From Nonlabens sp. Hel1_33_55 (GTDB lineage Bacteria; Bacteroidota; Bacteroidia; Flavobacteriales; Flavobacteriaceae): a stretch of DNA of 64,000 bases. Where the stretch lies: contig NZ_LT627735.1 in assembly GCF_900101765.1 (NCBI RefSeq), forward strand, positions 1,776,001 through 1,840,000, written 5' to 3'. The position numbers and the translations under genes were made by a program. The notes beneath the pieces are model-generated. The model was given only the letters and a program-made list of their open reading frames with translations. It had not been told where the DNA came from and ran no database searches. The stretch's first letter is position 1. Every line of letters begins with the position of its first letter. Below, piece after piece: positions 25,664-33,533 of the stretch.

Positions 25664-26110
25664 ATGCAAGTATTTTTCTGGATCGCGATCTTTCTGATTA
25701 CATTCTTAATCATGGAATTCATGGCATGGTTCATACACAAATATGTCATGCATGGATTTCTGTGGAATCTACATGAAGACCACCATCATAAAACTCATGA
25801 TAGCTGGTTTGAAAAGAACGATTGGTTCTTTGTTTTTTTTGCAAGCGTGAGTATCACTTTCAAATTATTACATAGCTTTTTAGACCTGTGGTGGGCTTTG
25901 CCTATAAGTGCAGGAATCTTTGCTTATGGAGTTGCTTATTTTGTAGTTCATGACATTTTTATCCATCAGCGATTCAAATGGTTGCGCAAGGCTAGTAATA
26001 TTTATGCGCAAGGCGTGCGTCGTGCCCACAAAATTCATCACAAACATTTAGGAAAGGAAAAAGGCGAGAACTTTGGGATGCTTATTGTTCCATTGAAATA
26101 CTTCAAATAA
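25664..26110 (+). CDS. crtZ: Beta-carotene 3-hydroxylase
   Basis: A 148-residue membrane di-iron hydroxylase of the CrtZ group with four TM segments and the histidine clusters HKYVMHG, HEDHHHKTH, VVHDIFIHQR and RAHKIHHKH that bind iron. It adds 3-hydroxyl groups to beta-rings, converting beta-carotene to zeaxanthin, or the beta-ring half of myxol precursors. It lies between crtB and crtD with gaps of only 1-2 bp. Confidence 0.93.
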   Translation: MQVFFWIAIFLITFLIMEFMAWFIHKYVMHGFLWNLHEDHHHKTHDSWFEKNDWFFVFFASVSITFKLLHSFLDLWWALPISAGIFAYGVAYFVVHDIFIHQRFKWLRKASNIYAQGVRRAHKIHHKHLGKEKGENFGMLIVPLKYFK

Positions 26111-26111
26111 A

Positions 26112-27572
26112 ATGTTGCGCGCAGCCGTCATAGGCTCTGGTATTGCTGGATTAGCAGCAGCATTGCGTCTCAAACACAAAGGCTACCAGGTAACCGTATT
26201 TGAAAAGAATAGCTATGCAGGCGGTAAGTTACATGCTATAGAACAAGAAGGTTTTAGATTTGATTTGGGGCCATCGCTTTTCACGTTGCCCAATTTAATG
26301 GATGAGCTTCACGCTCTATTTCCCCATGAAAATGTAAATTTTGGATATACCGCTCAAGAAACTGCATGTCATTACTTTTGGGAAGATGGCACTCAATTTG
26401 AAGCACCAGCAAAACCAAAAGCCTTTGCTAACAAAGCTTCAAAAGCCTTCAATGAGCCTGAAAAGGATATTGAGAAATACTTAGACAACAGTAAGGAAAA
26501 ATACGAAACTACAAAATCACTTTTTCTTGAGAAATCGCTTCATAAAGCGAGCACTTACCTCCATCAAGACACTTTAAAGGCCATCGCAAAAATTCCATTG
26601 CTGGGAATCACTGGAACTTTAAATGGTTACAATCAAAAGTTTACCAATCCTAAATTGACCCAGCTTTTCAATAGGTATGCGACCTATAACGGCTCATCGC
26701 CCTACCAGACACCAGGTATTATGAGTATGATTCCTCATTTGGAAATTGGCCTTGGTACTTATTATCCAACCGGTGGCATGCATCGCATCTCCCAATCGCT
26801 GTATGAATTAGCAGTTGAAGTTGGTGTGGAATTCCGCTTTCGCGAAAGCGTCACTTCCATCAATCAAAAGGATAAAATAATTACTGGCGTTACTACAGAT
26901 AAGAGTGATTACAATTTTGACCTTGTAATTTCCAATATGGATATTTATCCTACCTACAAAAATCTGATGCCTGATGTTAAAGCACCTAAGCGCACATTGG
27001 AACAAGAACGATCCAGTAGCGCTTTAATATTCTATTGGGGAATCTCACAGAAATTTCCGCAAATGGACTTACATAATATTCTTTTCAGCGAGGATTATCC
27101 TACGGAATTCCATCATATTTTTGAGAAGAAAATGCTTTTTAAAGATCCTACTGTTTACATCAATATCACCAGTAAATTGACGCCTGACGATGCTCCAGAC
27201 GGTTGTGAGAATTGGTTTGTGATGATCAATGCGCCAGGAGATTATGGTCAGGATTGGGATCAACTGGTGGCTCAATCAAAGAAAAATATAATTTCAAAAA
27301 TTAAGCGAACGCTTAATATGGACATTGAACCATTGATTCAAACAGAATATATTCAAACACCACAGGATATTGAAAAAAACACCAGCAGCTACCGTGGCGC
27401 CTTGTACGGTGCTGCAAGTAACGATAAGTTTGCTGCATTTCTAAGACATCCCAATTTCAATAAGATCAAAAACCTTTACCACGTTGGTGGATCTGTTCAT
27501 CCTGGTGGCGGTATACCTTTGTGTTTATTGAGTGCTAAAATCGCCGCAGACCTAATTCCAGATGCCTCATGA
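26112..27572 (+). CDS. crtD: CrtD-type hydroxycarotenoid 3,4-desaturase
   Basis: A second 486-residue CrtI-superfamily flavoprotein: the FAD fold AAVIGSGIAGLAAALRLKHK, AGGKLHAIEQEGFRFDLGPS, and the C-terminal signature NLYHVGGSVHPGGGIPLCLL. Its distance from the first desaturase and its position beside cruF point to the 3',4'-desaturation of 1'-hydroxylated carotenoids rather than phytoene desaturation. The last four bases overlap cruF (ATGA). A palindrome copy at 26835 encodes R-F-R-E-S near residues 242-246. Substrate assignment is by context. Confidence 0.85.
   Translation: MLRAAVIGSGIAGLAAALRLKHKGYQVTVFEKNSYAGGKLHAIEQEGFRFDLGPSLFTLPNLMDELHALFPHENVNFGYTAQETACHYFWEDGTQFEAPAKPKAFANKASKAFNEPEKDIEKYLDNSKEKYETTKSLFLEKSLHKASTYLHQDTLKAIAKIPLLGITGTLNGYNQKFTNPKLTQLFNRYATYNGSSPYQTPGIMSMIPHLEIGLGTYYPTGGMHRISQSLYELAVEVGVEFRFRESVTSINQKDKIITGVTTDKSDYNFDLVISNMDIYPTYKNLMPDVKAPKRTLEQERSSSALIFYWGISQKFPQMDLHNILFSEDYPTEFHHIFEKKMLFKDPTVYINITSKLTPDDAPDGCENWFVMINAPGDYGQDWDQLVAQSKKNIISKIKRTLNMDIEPLIQTEYIQTPQDIEKNTSSYRGALYGAASNDKFAAFLRHPNFNKIKNLYHVGGSVHPGGGIPLCLLSAKIAADLIPDAS
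26835..26850. repeat. Palindrome copy 7 (inside crtD)
   Basis: CGCTTTCGCGAAAGCG read as R-F-R-E-S in the FAD-protein substrate domain, after VEVGVEF. Confidence 0.95.
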
Positions 27573-28192
27573 AAAAAGCTGTCATCCTATTTTTATGGGT
27601 AATTCATGTAAGCGCATTGATAGGAATAGGCTTAGGATATGAGGATTTCTTTTTGGGAAAATCTCCATTCACTATGTTATACATAACGGTTTTGGTTTTT
27701 GCCTTTTTCCCGATTGTGAAAATTAAAGAACTTGCTTTATTTGCAGGGTTCTTCCTCGCCGGCATGACTGTGGAATGGCTAGGAGTTCACACAGGCTGGC
27801 TTTTTGGCGAGTATAGTTACGGTGAAAATTTCGGACCTAAGCTCGATGGGATTCCGTTTTTGATAGGGATAAATTGGGCTGTACTTACATTTACCACTCA
27901 TATCATAGCAAAACGATGGCTCAAAAACCTATGGCTAGTTGCAGCTGTTGGTTCAGGCTTGATGGTTTTTCTCGATTTCTTTCTAGAGCAGATATGTGAT
28001 TACGCTGGATTCTGGAATTTTACCGGTGGTGCCAGCTGGTTCAACTACGTTTGCTGGTTTGTCATAGCGTTTATACTACACCTTATTGCCAGCAAATTCA
28101 AACTCAATGGCGACTTTAAAATCTCTCTTCATATTTACATTGTTCAACTAATTTTTGCAAGCATCCTATGGATCATCATCAGTACGACATAG
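27569..28192 (+). CDS. cruF: Carotenoid 1,2-hydratase, CruF family (DUF422)
   Basis: A 207-residue protein with about six TM helices and the DUF422/CruF pattern: GFFLAGMTVEWLGVHTGWLFGEYSYG, FLIGINWAVLTF and GLMVFLDFFLEQICDYAGFW. CruF adds water to the psi end of gamma-carotene-type molecules, giving the 1'-hydroxyl needed for myxol. The 3' end overlaps crtY by 25 bp in another frame, implying coupled expression. Confidence 0.87.
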   Translation: MKKAVILFLWVIHVSALIGIGLGYEDFFLGKSPFTMLYITVLVFAFFPIVKIKELALFAGFFLAGMTVEWLGVHTGWLFGEYSYGENFGPKLDGIPFLIGINWAVLTFTTHIIAKRWLKNLWLVAAVGSGLMVFLDFFLEQICDYAGFWNFTGGASWFNYVCWFVIAFILHLIASKFKLNGDFKISLHIYIVQLIFASILWIIISTT

Positions 28193-29313
28193 CGATCATA
28201 GGATTAGGAAATGCAGGTAGTCAACTCTTGCTGGCAATGATTAATCATCCTGAATTCGAGAATCACAAGATTTTGGTGCTTGATGATTTTAAAGGTGATA
28301 GCCTTGATAAAACTTGGAGTTTTTGGGAAAAGGAAACCGGTAAGTGGGATCATCTCCTTTCCAACGAGTGGAAATTGGGAAATTTCAGAACGGGTAAAGT
28401 TGACCTTGACTTTGATATGTCGCCCTACAGTTATAAAAAACTCAAGAGCCATGATGTTATCGCTTTCGCGAAAGCGAAACTCCTCAACCATCCCAACTAC
28501 ACCTTAGTCGAAAGTAGAGCAAATCAGGTCATCGAAAACGACAATTACGCTACCATCGTAACCGAATCAGGATCCTTTGAGACCAAGCTAGTACTAGATA
28601 GCCGAATTCCAAAAGCGTTTTTTGAGGACACACAATCAATAAAATTACAACAGCATTTTCTAGGTTGGGTCATAAAAACTGAATCTGAAGCGTTTGATCC
28701 TTTCAGATTTGTGATGATGGATTACCGCTTACGCGATCCAGGAACTACAAGTTTTATTTACATTCTACCGTACTCAAAAACTGAGGCTCTCGTAGAGTTT
28801 ACCTATTTCTCATCAGACTTAGTGGCTCAAGAGGTTTATGAGACCTACCTCAAAACTTATTTGAAAGAGTATTTAAAACTCGATTCCTATGAAATCACAG
28901 CTACCGAGCAGGGCAATATTCCCATGAGCACCTATAGGTTTGAGCAACATCACACGTCACTGGTGCATAAAATAGGGACCGCAGGTGGTTGGGTAAAACC
29001 AAGTACGGGTTATAGCTTTAAACGCAGCGAGAAATTTGTTGACCAACTACTAAAAAATTATCTGGCTGATAAAACTTTGTCTGACGGTATGTTCAGCAAA
29101 AAGTTCCGGTTGTACGATGATATTATGCTGGATGTTTTGAAAAACCACAATGGTCGTGGTCATTTACTTTTTCAAAACTTGTATAAGAACAATCCAATTA
29201 GCAGAATCTTTTCATTTTTGGATGAAGAAACTACCTTCCTCGAAGAACTCAAAATTATGCTGCCGTTGACTTCCATGCCTTTTATTAAAGGCTTTTTCAA
29301 AAAGCTATTTTAG
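28168..29313 (+). CDS. crtY: Lycopene beta-cyclase, CrtY family
   Basis: A 381-residue flavoprotein starting with a dinucleotide-binding fold (YDIAIIGLGNAGSQLLLAM) and containing the CrtY motif DKTWSFWEK, a GWVIKT segment and IPMSTYRF, typical of lycopene cyclases. It forms beta-ionone rings. With CruF acting on the other end, it would yield monocyclic gamma-carotene derivatives as well as beta-carotene. A palindrome copy encodes I-A-F-A-K-A near residues 98-103. It converges with the crtA-related gene with a 9-bp overlap. Confidence 0.9.
   Translation: MDHHQYDIAIIGLGNAGSQLLLAMINHPEFENHKILVLDDFKGDSLDKTWSFWEKETGKWDHLLSNEWKLGNFRTGKVDLDFDMSPYSYKKLKSHDVIAFAKAKLLNHPNYTLVESRANQVIENDNYATIVTESGSFETKLVLDSRIPKAFFEDTQSIKLQQHFLGWVIKTESEAFDPFRFVMMDYRLRDPGTTSFIYILPYSKTEALVEFTYFSSDLVAQEVYETYLKTYLKEYLKLDSYEITATEQGNIPMSTYRFEQHHTSLVHKIGTAGGWVKPSTGYSFKRSEKFVDQLLKNYLADKTLSDGMFSKKFRLYDDIMLDVLKNHNGRGHLLFQNLYKNNPISRIFSFLDEETTFLEELKIMLPLTSMPFIKGFFKKLF
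28460..28477. repeat. Palindrome copy 8 (inside crtY)
   Basis: 18-bp palindrome read as A-F-A-K-A, the third reading frame of the core, in the region HDVIAFAKAKLLNHP. Confidence 0.95.
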
Positions 29314-30018
29314 AAATTCTGGTATTTCAAAATCAGGCCATGTTCCTTTGATCTGATAAGGTTGAAACCTAGTAAATAATTCCTCCTTATACCATTGAAG
29401 CGCTTGCGTTTGTCTTATGGCATCTCGATGACTCTTACCACGGTAAGCAAACTGTTGAAGCGCTTCGACATTATTCCAAACGCTAAAAGTTGCCATCTGG
29501 GTAACAGGTCGCTCTCCTACTCCAGCTGTAAAAAGGAGATTGGGATTATCAATCAAGTCCTTTTGCGATGATGGAACATAATTCCAGAATTTGCGTAACA
29601 TGGGTAGCTTGATCGTTGCTCTTGTAATAACCGCAACAAATGGATTTTCTGGGTTTAAATTTTCAGATTTCTCAAATGGATTTTGCTTTGACCAAAGCCC
29701 GTGAGCTTTTATATTTCTTAAATAAAAGGTTAGTTGATGGGCACTATGTTTTTGATAGCGTTTACCCAATTTTGAATTATCAAAATATTCAGCGGCATAC
29801 GATGCATCCTTCCAAACCTGCAGAACACCATAAACCGAAAAATCAGGTCGTGGGTCAAAATTCTCCTTGCCACTTCCCAATAGTTTATAAAAACTCAATC
29901 CCTTAGTCCTTTTCAACTTTGCATGAGCAAATTGCATCATACCAAACGCCCATAATTGATCCTGCCAATTATCGTATTTGTAAAAAGTAAGCGTGGTAAT
30001 TTGATCAGTGGATTCCAT
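29305..30018 (-). CDS. CrtA-related carotenoid hydroxylase (2-hydroxylase candidate)
   Basis: A protein of about 237 residues of the spheroidene monooxygenase (CrtA) family: TTLTFYKYDNWQDQLWAFG at the start, GLSFYKLLGSGKENFDPRPD, FAVITRATIK-like FVAVITRATIKLP, and GERPVTQMATFSVWNN. I recall that a crtA-related gene of the marine Flavobacterium strain P99-3 was reported as a 2-hydroxylase in myxol synthesis; the same role fits here beside crtD and cruF. It is transcribed against the crt operon and overlaps crtY by 9 bp. The start may be the ATG at 30024, but a -7 element lies three bases from it, so the second ATG is preferred. Confidence 0.82.
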   Translation of the reverse strand: MESTDQITTLTFYKYDNWQDQLWAFGMMQFAHAKLKRTKGLSFYKLLGSGKENFDPRPDFSVYGVLQVWKDASYAAEYFDNSKLGKRYQKHSAHQLTFYLRNIKAHGLWSKQNPFEKSENLNPENPFVAVITRATIKLPMLRKFWNYVPSSQKDLIDNPNLLFTAGVGERPVTQMATFSVWNNVEALQQFAYRGKSHRDAIRQTQALQWYKEELFTRFQPYQIKGTWPDFEIPEFLK

Positions 30019-30027
30019 AGTCATTTA

Positions 30028-30035
30028 CAAAGTTA
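30028..30035 (-). promoter_or_regulatory. -7 element of the crtA-related gene
   Basis: Minus-strand TAACTTTG matches TAnnTTTG, three bases from the first ATG (30024) and nine from the second (30018). Confidence 0.4.
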
Positions 30036-30115
30036 TGGATAACTTAGATCGTGGTCGTACAAAATGGTTATGGCTATCGCCATAGGTTGTATCTTTTTGG
30101 CTTTAAAATTTTAAA

Positions 30116-31804
30116 ATGTTCAATAGCACTAAACTTCTATTTCTTTTTACGAGTCTAACCCTTTCTTCAATAAGCTGTGTCGCTCAAACCTATGCACGTC
30201 ATGGAATGGTGGTTTCTGACAATAGTATTGCGAGCCAAGTAGGAATTAATATTTTGAAAAAAGGCGGCAATGCTATAGATGCCAGTGTTGCAACGGCTTT
30301 TGCACTGGCAGTGACACATCCAGCCGCTGGTAACATAGGTGGTGGTGGTTTTTTAGTCTTTAATCCAGCTAGTGGCGATGCTACGACAATAGATTTTAGG
30401 GAGAAAGCACCACTTGCCGCTCACCCTAAAATGTTTCTGGATGAAAATGGCGAGTTGATTCAAGGCAGTAATCATGATAGTGCAAAAGCCATAGGTGTTC
30501 CAGGAACAGTGGCTGGACTTTTTCTAGCACACAAAAATTATGGAAAGTTACCATGGAAAGAATTAGTGATGCCATCTGTAGAAATTGCCACCAACGGATT
30601 CCCGCTTACCTGGGCACTCTATAATGAAGCAAAATATTATCATGAATCAGACGATGCGACTTCGTTCTTGAAAAATTATTTTCTTGATGAAGATGAGAAT
30701 TTGACTGATTTTGGAGGACTATGGAAACAACCTGAGCTTGCAGAAACACTTCAGACTATTGCAGATAAAGGTCATGATGGATTCTATAAAGGTGTTGTCG
30801 CACAGAAAATAGAGGATTTCATGAAGGTATCTGACGGTATCATTACCACTAAAGACCTTGAAAAATATCAAGCTGTAGAACGCAAACCTATCGTTTCTAC
30901 TTTCAATGGCTATACCATCTACAGCATGCCGCCACCTAGTTCTGGTGGCGTCACAATGGCAGCCATGCTCAACATCATGGAGCTAGTAGATAAAGATAGT
31001 ATTCCCTTTAATAGCACCGCTTACACTCACCTCATGATAGAAACCATGCGCCGCGGTTTTGCAGATCGTGCCGAATTTCTAGGTGATCCAGACTTTAATC
31101 CAGAATTACCTATAGAACGACTGATCTCTAAAGAACACGCGCAAAAAAGGTTTGAAAATATTGACATGGAAGAGGCTTCGATTAGTGATCCTAGCGAGTA
31201 TGGTCATCCCTATGACGGCGAGAGTACGACCCATTTCTCGGTTATTGATCAAGATGGTAATGCTGTTAGTGTCACCTATACATTAGAACAATCCTACGGA
31301 TCAGGCTTAGGATCTACAGAGCTTGGTTTTCTTTTCAACAATGAGATGGGTGATTTTAATCCAGTGCCTGGTGAGACTACAACTAACGGTCAAATAGGGT
31401 CTGATCCTAACATCATCGCCCCAGAAAAACGCATGCTCTCATCCATGAATCCTACCATTGTGACTAAAAACGGTAAACCACATTTAATTATGGGAAGTCC
31501 TGGAGGACGTACGATTATCAACACCGTGTTTCAGGCAGTACTCAATTCGATGTTATATGACATGAATGTAAAGGAATCTATTGAAGCAATGAAAATCCAT
31601 CACCAATGGTTACCTGATGTTACCTATTATGAGGAGCAAAAGCTCTCACCAGATACTGTCAAAAACCTAACGGATATAGGACACAACATGGTTCCCAGAA
31701 ATCAATTAGGCAGACTGATGGGAATCCAGTACGACGCAGACCAGCAAATAATCATTGGGGCTTCTGATAGTTCCAGTCCTGATGGAGCGGCAATTGGTTA
31801 CTAA
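30116..31804 (+). CDS. ggt: Gamma-glutamyltransferase precursor
   Basis: A 562-residue exported protein (signal segment LLFLFTSLTLSSISCVAQ) with the GGT pattern. The large-subunit region has NAIDASVATAFALAVTHPAAGNIGGGG, and the self-processing site GESTTHFSV has its Thr pair near residues 371-372. Gly/Ser-rich motifs follow (GSGLGSTELGFLFNNEMGDF, MGSPGGRTIINTV). The precursor cleaves itself before the Thr, which becomes the nucleophile for transfer or hydrolysis of gamma-glutamyl groups such as those of glutathione, in the periplasm. It lies divergent from the crtA-related gene. Confidence 0.93.
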   Translation: MFNSTKLLFLFTSLTLSSISCVAQTYARHGMVVSDNSIASQVGINILKKGGNAIDASVATAFALAVTHPAAGNIGGGGFLVFNPASGDATTIDFREKAPLAAHPKMFLDENGELIQGSNHDSAKAIGVPGTVAGLFLAHKNYGKLPWKELVMPSVEIATNGFPLTWALYNEAKYYHESDDATSFLKNYFLDEDENLTDFGGLWKQPELAETLQTIADKGHDGFYKGVVAQKIEDFMKVSDGIITTKDLEKYQAVERKPIVSTFNGYTIYSMPPPSSGGVTMAAMLNIMELVDKDSIPFNSTAYTHLMIETMRRGFADRAEFLGDPDFNPELPIERLISKEHAQKRFENIDMEEASISDPSEYGHPYDGESTTHFSVIDQDGNAVSVTYTLEQSYGSGLGSTELGFLFNNEMGDFNPVPGETTTNGQIGSDPNIIAPEKRMLSSMNPTIVTKNGKPHLIMGSPGGRTIINTVFQAVLNSMLYDMNVKESIEAMKIHHQWLPDVTYYEEQKLSPDTVKNLTDIGHNMVPRNQLGRLMGIQYDADQQIIIGASDSSSPDGAAIGY

Positions 31805-31840
31805 AATTATTTTCGTTTTGAGAAAGACTTTGAAGAGTGC

Positions 31841-31854
31841 GCTTTCGCGAAAGC
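31841..31854. repeat. Palindrome copy 9 (intergenic)
   Basis: Core GCTTTCGCGAAAGC in the 69-bp gap between ggt and the PagL-like gene. It is open in a frame extending that gene upstream, but translation probably starts after it. Confidence 0.9.
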
Positions 31855-31873
31855 AGAACATCAAAAAATCTAT

Positions 31874-32510
31874 GCTTTTGAAGCTTGCTTTTCTATTTTC
31901 TATTTTTCTTTTTGCCAATTCTATTGCAGCGCAGGATAAAAATGAGAGAAATGAAAATGATAAAAGAATAGGATTGAATTTAGGATATTCTCAACAAGAT
32001 AGATTTCCGTTTAATGATGAAGATTACTCACATATCACTCGATATATTAAGATCCAACTAGCACAAGAAGTATGGAGAAAGGATAGACAAGCCATGGAAA
32101 TTCTAATTGAACCATCTATATATTTTGTCAATCATCAACTTTTAAACCTATTTTTCATCAAGCCAAAAGAGCCCAACTTTGAAGCGCAACGAGCCCTATT
32201 TACTCAGAATCGATCTTATAGAGAATATGCGCTCAACCTAGGGCTGACGTACAGTTACGACATCAATTCCCGTTTACTTACCTATGGTTTGATAAGTGTA
32301 GGCCCTATGACCGCAACAGCAGATACAGAGCGTCAAAGGAAAGGGTTTTCATTTTCAGATATTCTAGGTGCTGGGATGAGATATCGTATTCAAAACCTTG
32401 AGTTTGATCTTAGATTTACACTTAGACATGTAAGCAGTGCCAACCTGCGCAGGCCCAATAATGGTCATAATAGCGCTGGTGTAGAAGTAGGTTTTTCTTA
32501 TCATTTGTGA
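31874..32510 (+). CDS. PagL-like lipid A deacylase / acyloxyacyl hydrolase
   Basis: The ATG of MLLKLAFLFSIFLFANSIAA gives a clear signal peptide; the open frame upstream runs through the palindrome and into ggt, so it is not used as the start. The mature protein of about 190 residues is beta-rich like an eight-stranded barrel. Its conserved block LRHVSSANLRRPNNGHNSAG, followed by VEVGFSYHL, resembles the PagL His-Ser catalytic region. PagL enzymes remove an acyl chain from lipid A in the outer membrane. Catalytic assignment rests on this motif. Confidence 0.72.
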
Positions 32511-32570
32511 TAATTTTTGAAAATGGTGTGAAATTTGCTGAGTAGATTCCCACAACCCTACTTGATAAAA

Positions 32571-33350
32571 ATGAAAGAAACTGCTTTAATTACTGGTGCC
32601 AGTAGCGGCATAGGAAAAGAAATGTGTATTCTACACGCGCAAGCATTTAAGGATCTAGTTATCGTCGCGCGAAATGAAAAAGATCTTAATGGTTTAAAAG
32701 CTCAACTGGAGTCTCAATATGGAATTACAGTACATGTTATTTCAAGAGATCTCACAGAACCGAATGCGGTCGATGAAATCATTGAAGACCTACGAAAAAA
32801 TAAGATTGAGATACATTATTTGATTAACAATGCTGGTTTTGGTAGTGTTGGTGCCTTTGCAGAAAGTGAGTGGGACAAAAGCTTGAACATGATCCAACTT
32901 AATGTAATTGCTTTGACCAACTTATGCCGTAAGATTTTACCCCAAATGATAGAACGCAACAGTGGTAAAATATTGAACGTTTCATCCACTGCGAGCTTAA
33001 TGCCTGGACCTTTACAAGCTGTATACTTTGCTTCTAAAGCATACGTGACATCTTTTAGCAACGCACTGTCAGAAGAACTTAAGAAAACAAACATCACAGT
33101 TACCAACCTAATGCCAGGTGCGACTGAAACGAATTTTGCAAAAACAGCTGGTCTTCAAGACAGCGCTCTTTTTGAGGATACTGCCAGCGCCGCTTCTGTA
33201 GCGCTTACTGGATATAAAGCGATGACTGGTGGTAAGATGGATGTTAAAGCTGGGATTACACTTGGACAAAGCATTATGCTCAAGGCAATACCATTCACAC
33301 CTAAAAAGGTGATATTAAATCAAGTTCGCAAAATGCAGGAAGATCATTGA
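32571..33350 (+). CDS. Short-chain dehydrogenase/reductase
   Basis: A protein of about 259 residues beginning MKETALITGASSGIGKEM, the standard SDR nucleotide-binding TGxxxGxG motif. A 12-codon upstream extension is unlikely. Further motifs are INNAGFG, the active-site Ser in ILNVSSTASLMPG, and YFASKAYVTSFSNAL with catalytic Tyr/Lys. It is a classical SDR oxidoreductase resembling DltE/YqjQ-type proteins. The substrate is unknown and the neighbours give no hint. Confidence 0.9.
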   Translation: MKETALITGASSGIGKEMCILHAQAFKDLVIVARNEKDLNGLKAQLESQYGITVHVISRDLTEPNAVDEIIEDLRKNKIEIHYLINNAGFGSVGAFAESEWDKSLNMIQLNVIALTNLCRKILPQMIERNSGKILNVSSTASLMPGPLQAVYFASKAYVTSFSNALSEELKKTNITVTNLMPGATETNFAKTAGLQDSALFEDTASAASVALTGYKAMTGGKMDVKAGITLGQSIMLKAIPFTPKKVILNQVRKMQEDH

Positions 33351-33482
33351 TTTTGATTTGATTATCTCTCTTTGAGTAATGAGTATTTGTTAAGATCATA
33401 TTGATTTCATTTGGTACTAATATTTATACTTGATTTCAAAATCTGATTTACGTAAAATGAATTCGTGAAACTCATAAACTAA

Positions 33483-33512
33483 AAAAGCGTTGCCAAAAAT
33501 GGCAACGCTTTT
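33483..33512. terminator. Bidirectional terminator between SDR and aconitase
   Basis: Perfect 12-bp stem AAAAGCGTTGCC/GGCAACGCTTTT with loop AAAAAT. It serves two convergent genes. Confidence 0.88.
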
Positions 33513-33533
33513 CAATTTTAAAATAGCTTTATA

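Noticed and set aside
23359..27572. Two phytoene desaturase genes as a redundant duplication
   Set aside because: The two differ widely in sequence, and the second sits beside cruF, so a CrtD role is more likely than redundancy.
28204..28491. 95-residue minus-strand frame opposite crtY
   Set aside because: It is antisense to a well-supported gene, resembles no family, and its open frame depends on the palindrome.
31755..31873. Extended N-terminus for the PagL-like gene
   Set aside because: The extension overlaps ggt, runs through a palindrome copy and would bury the signal peptide. The ATG at 31874 gives a normal export signal.
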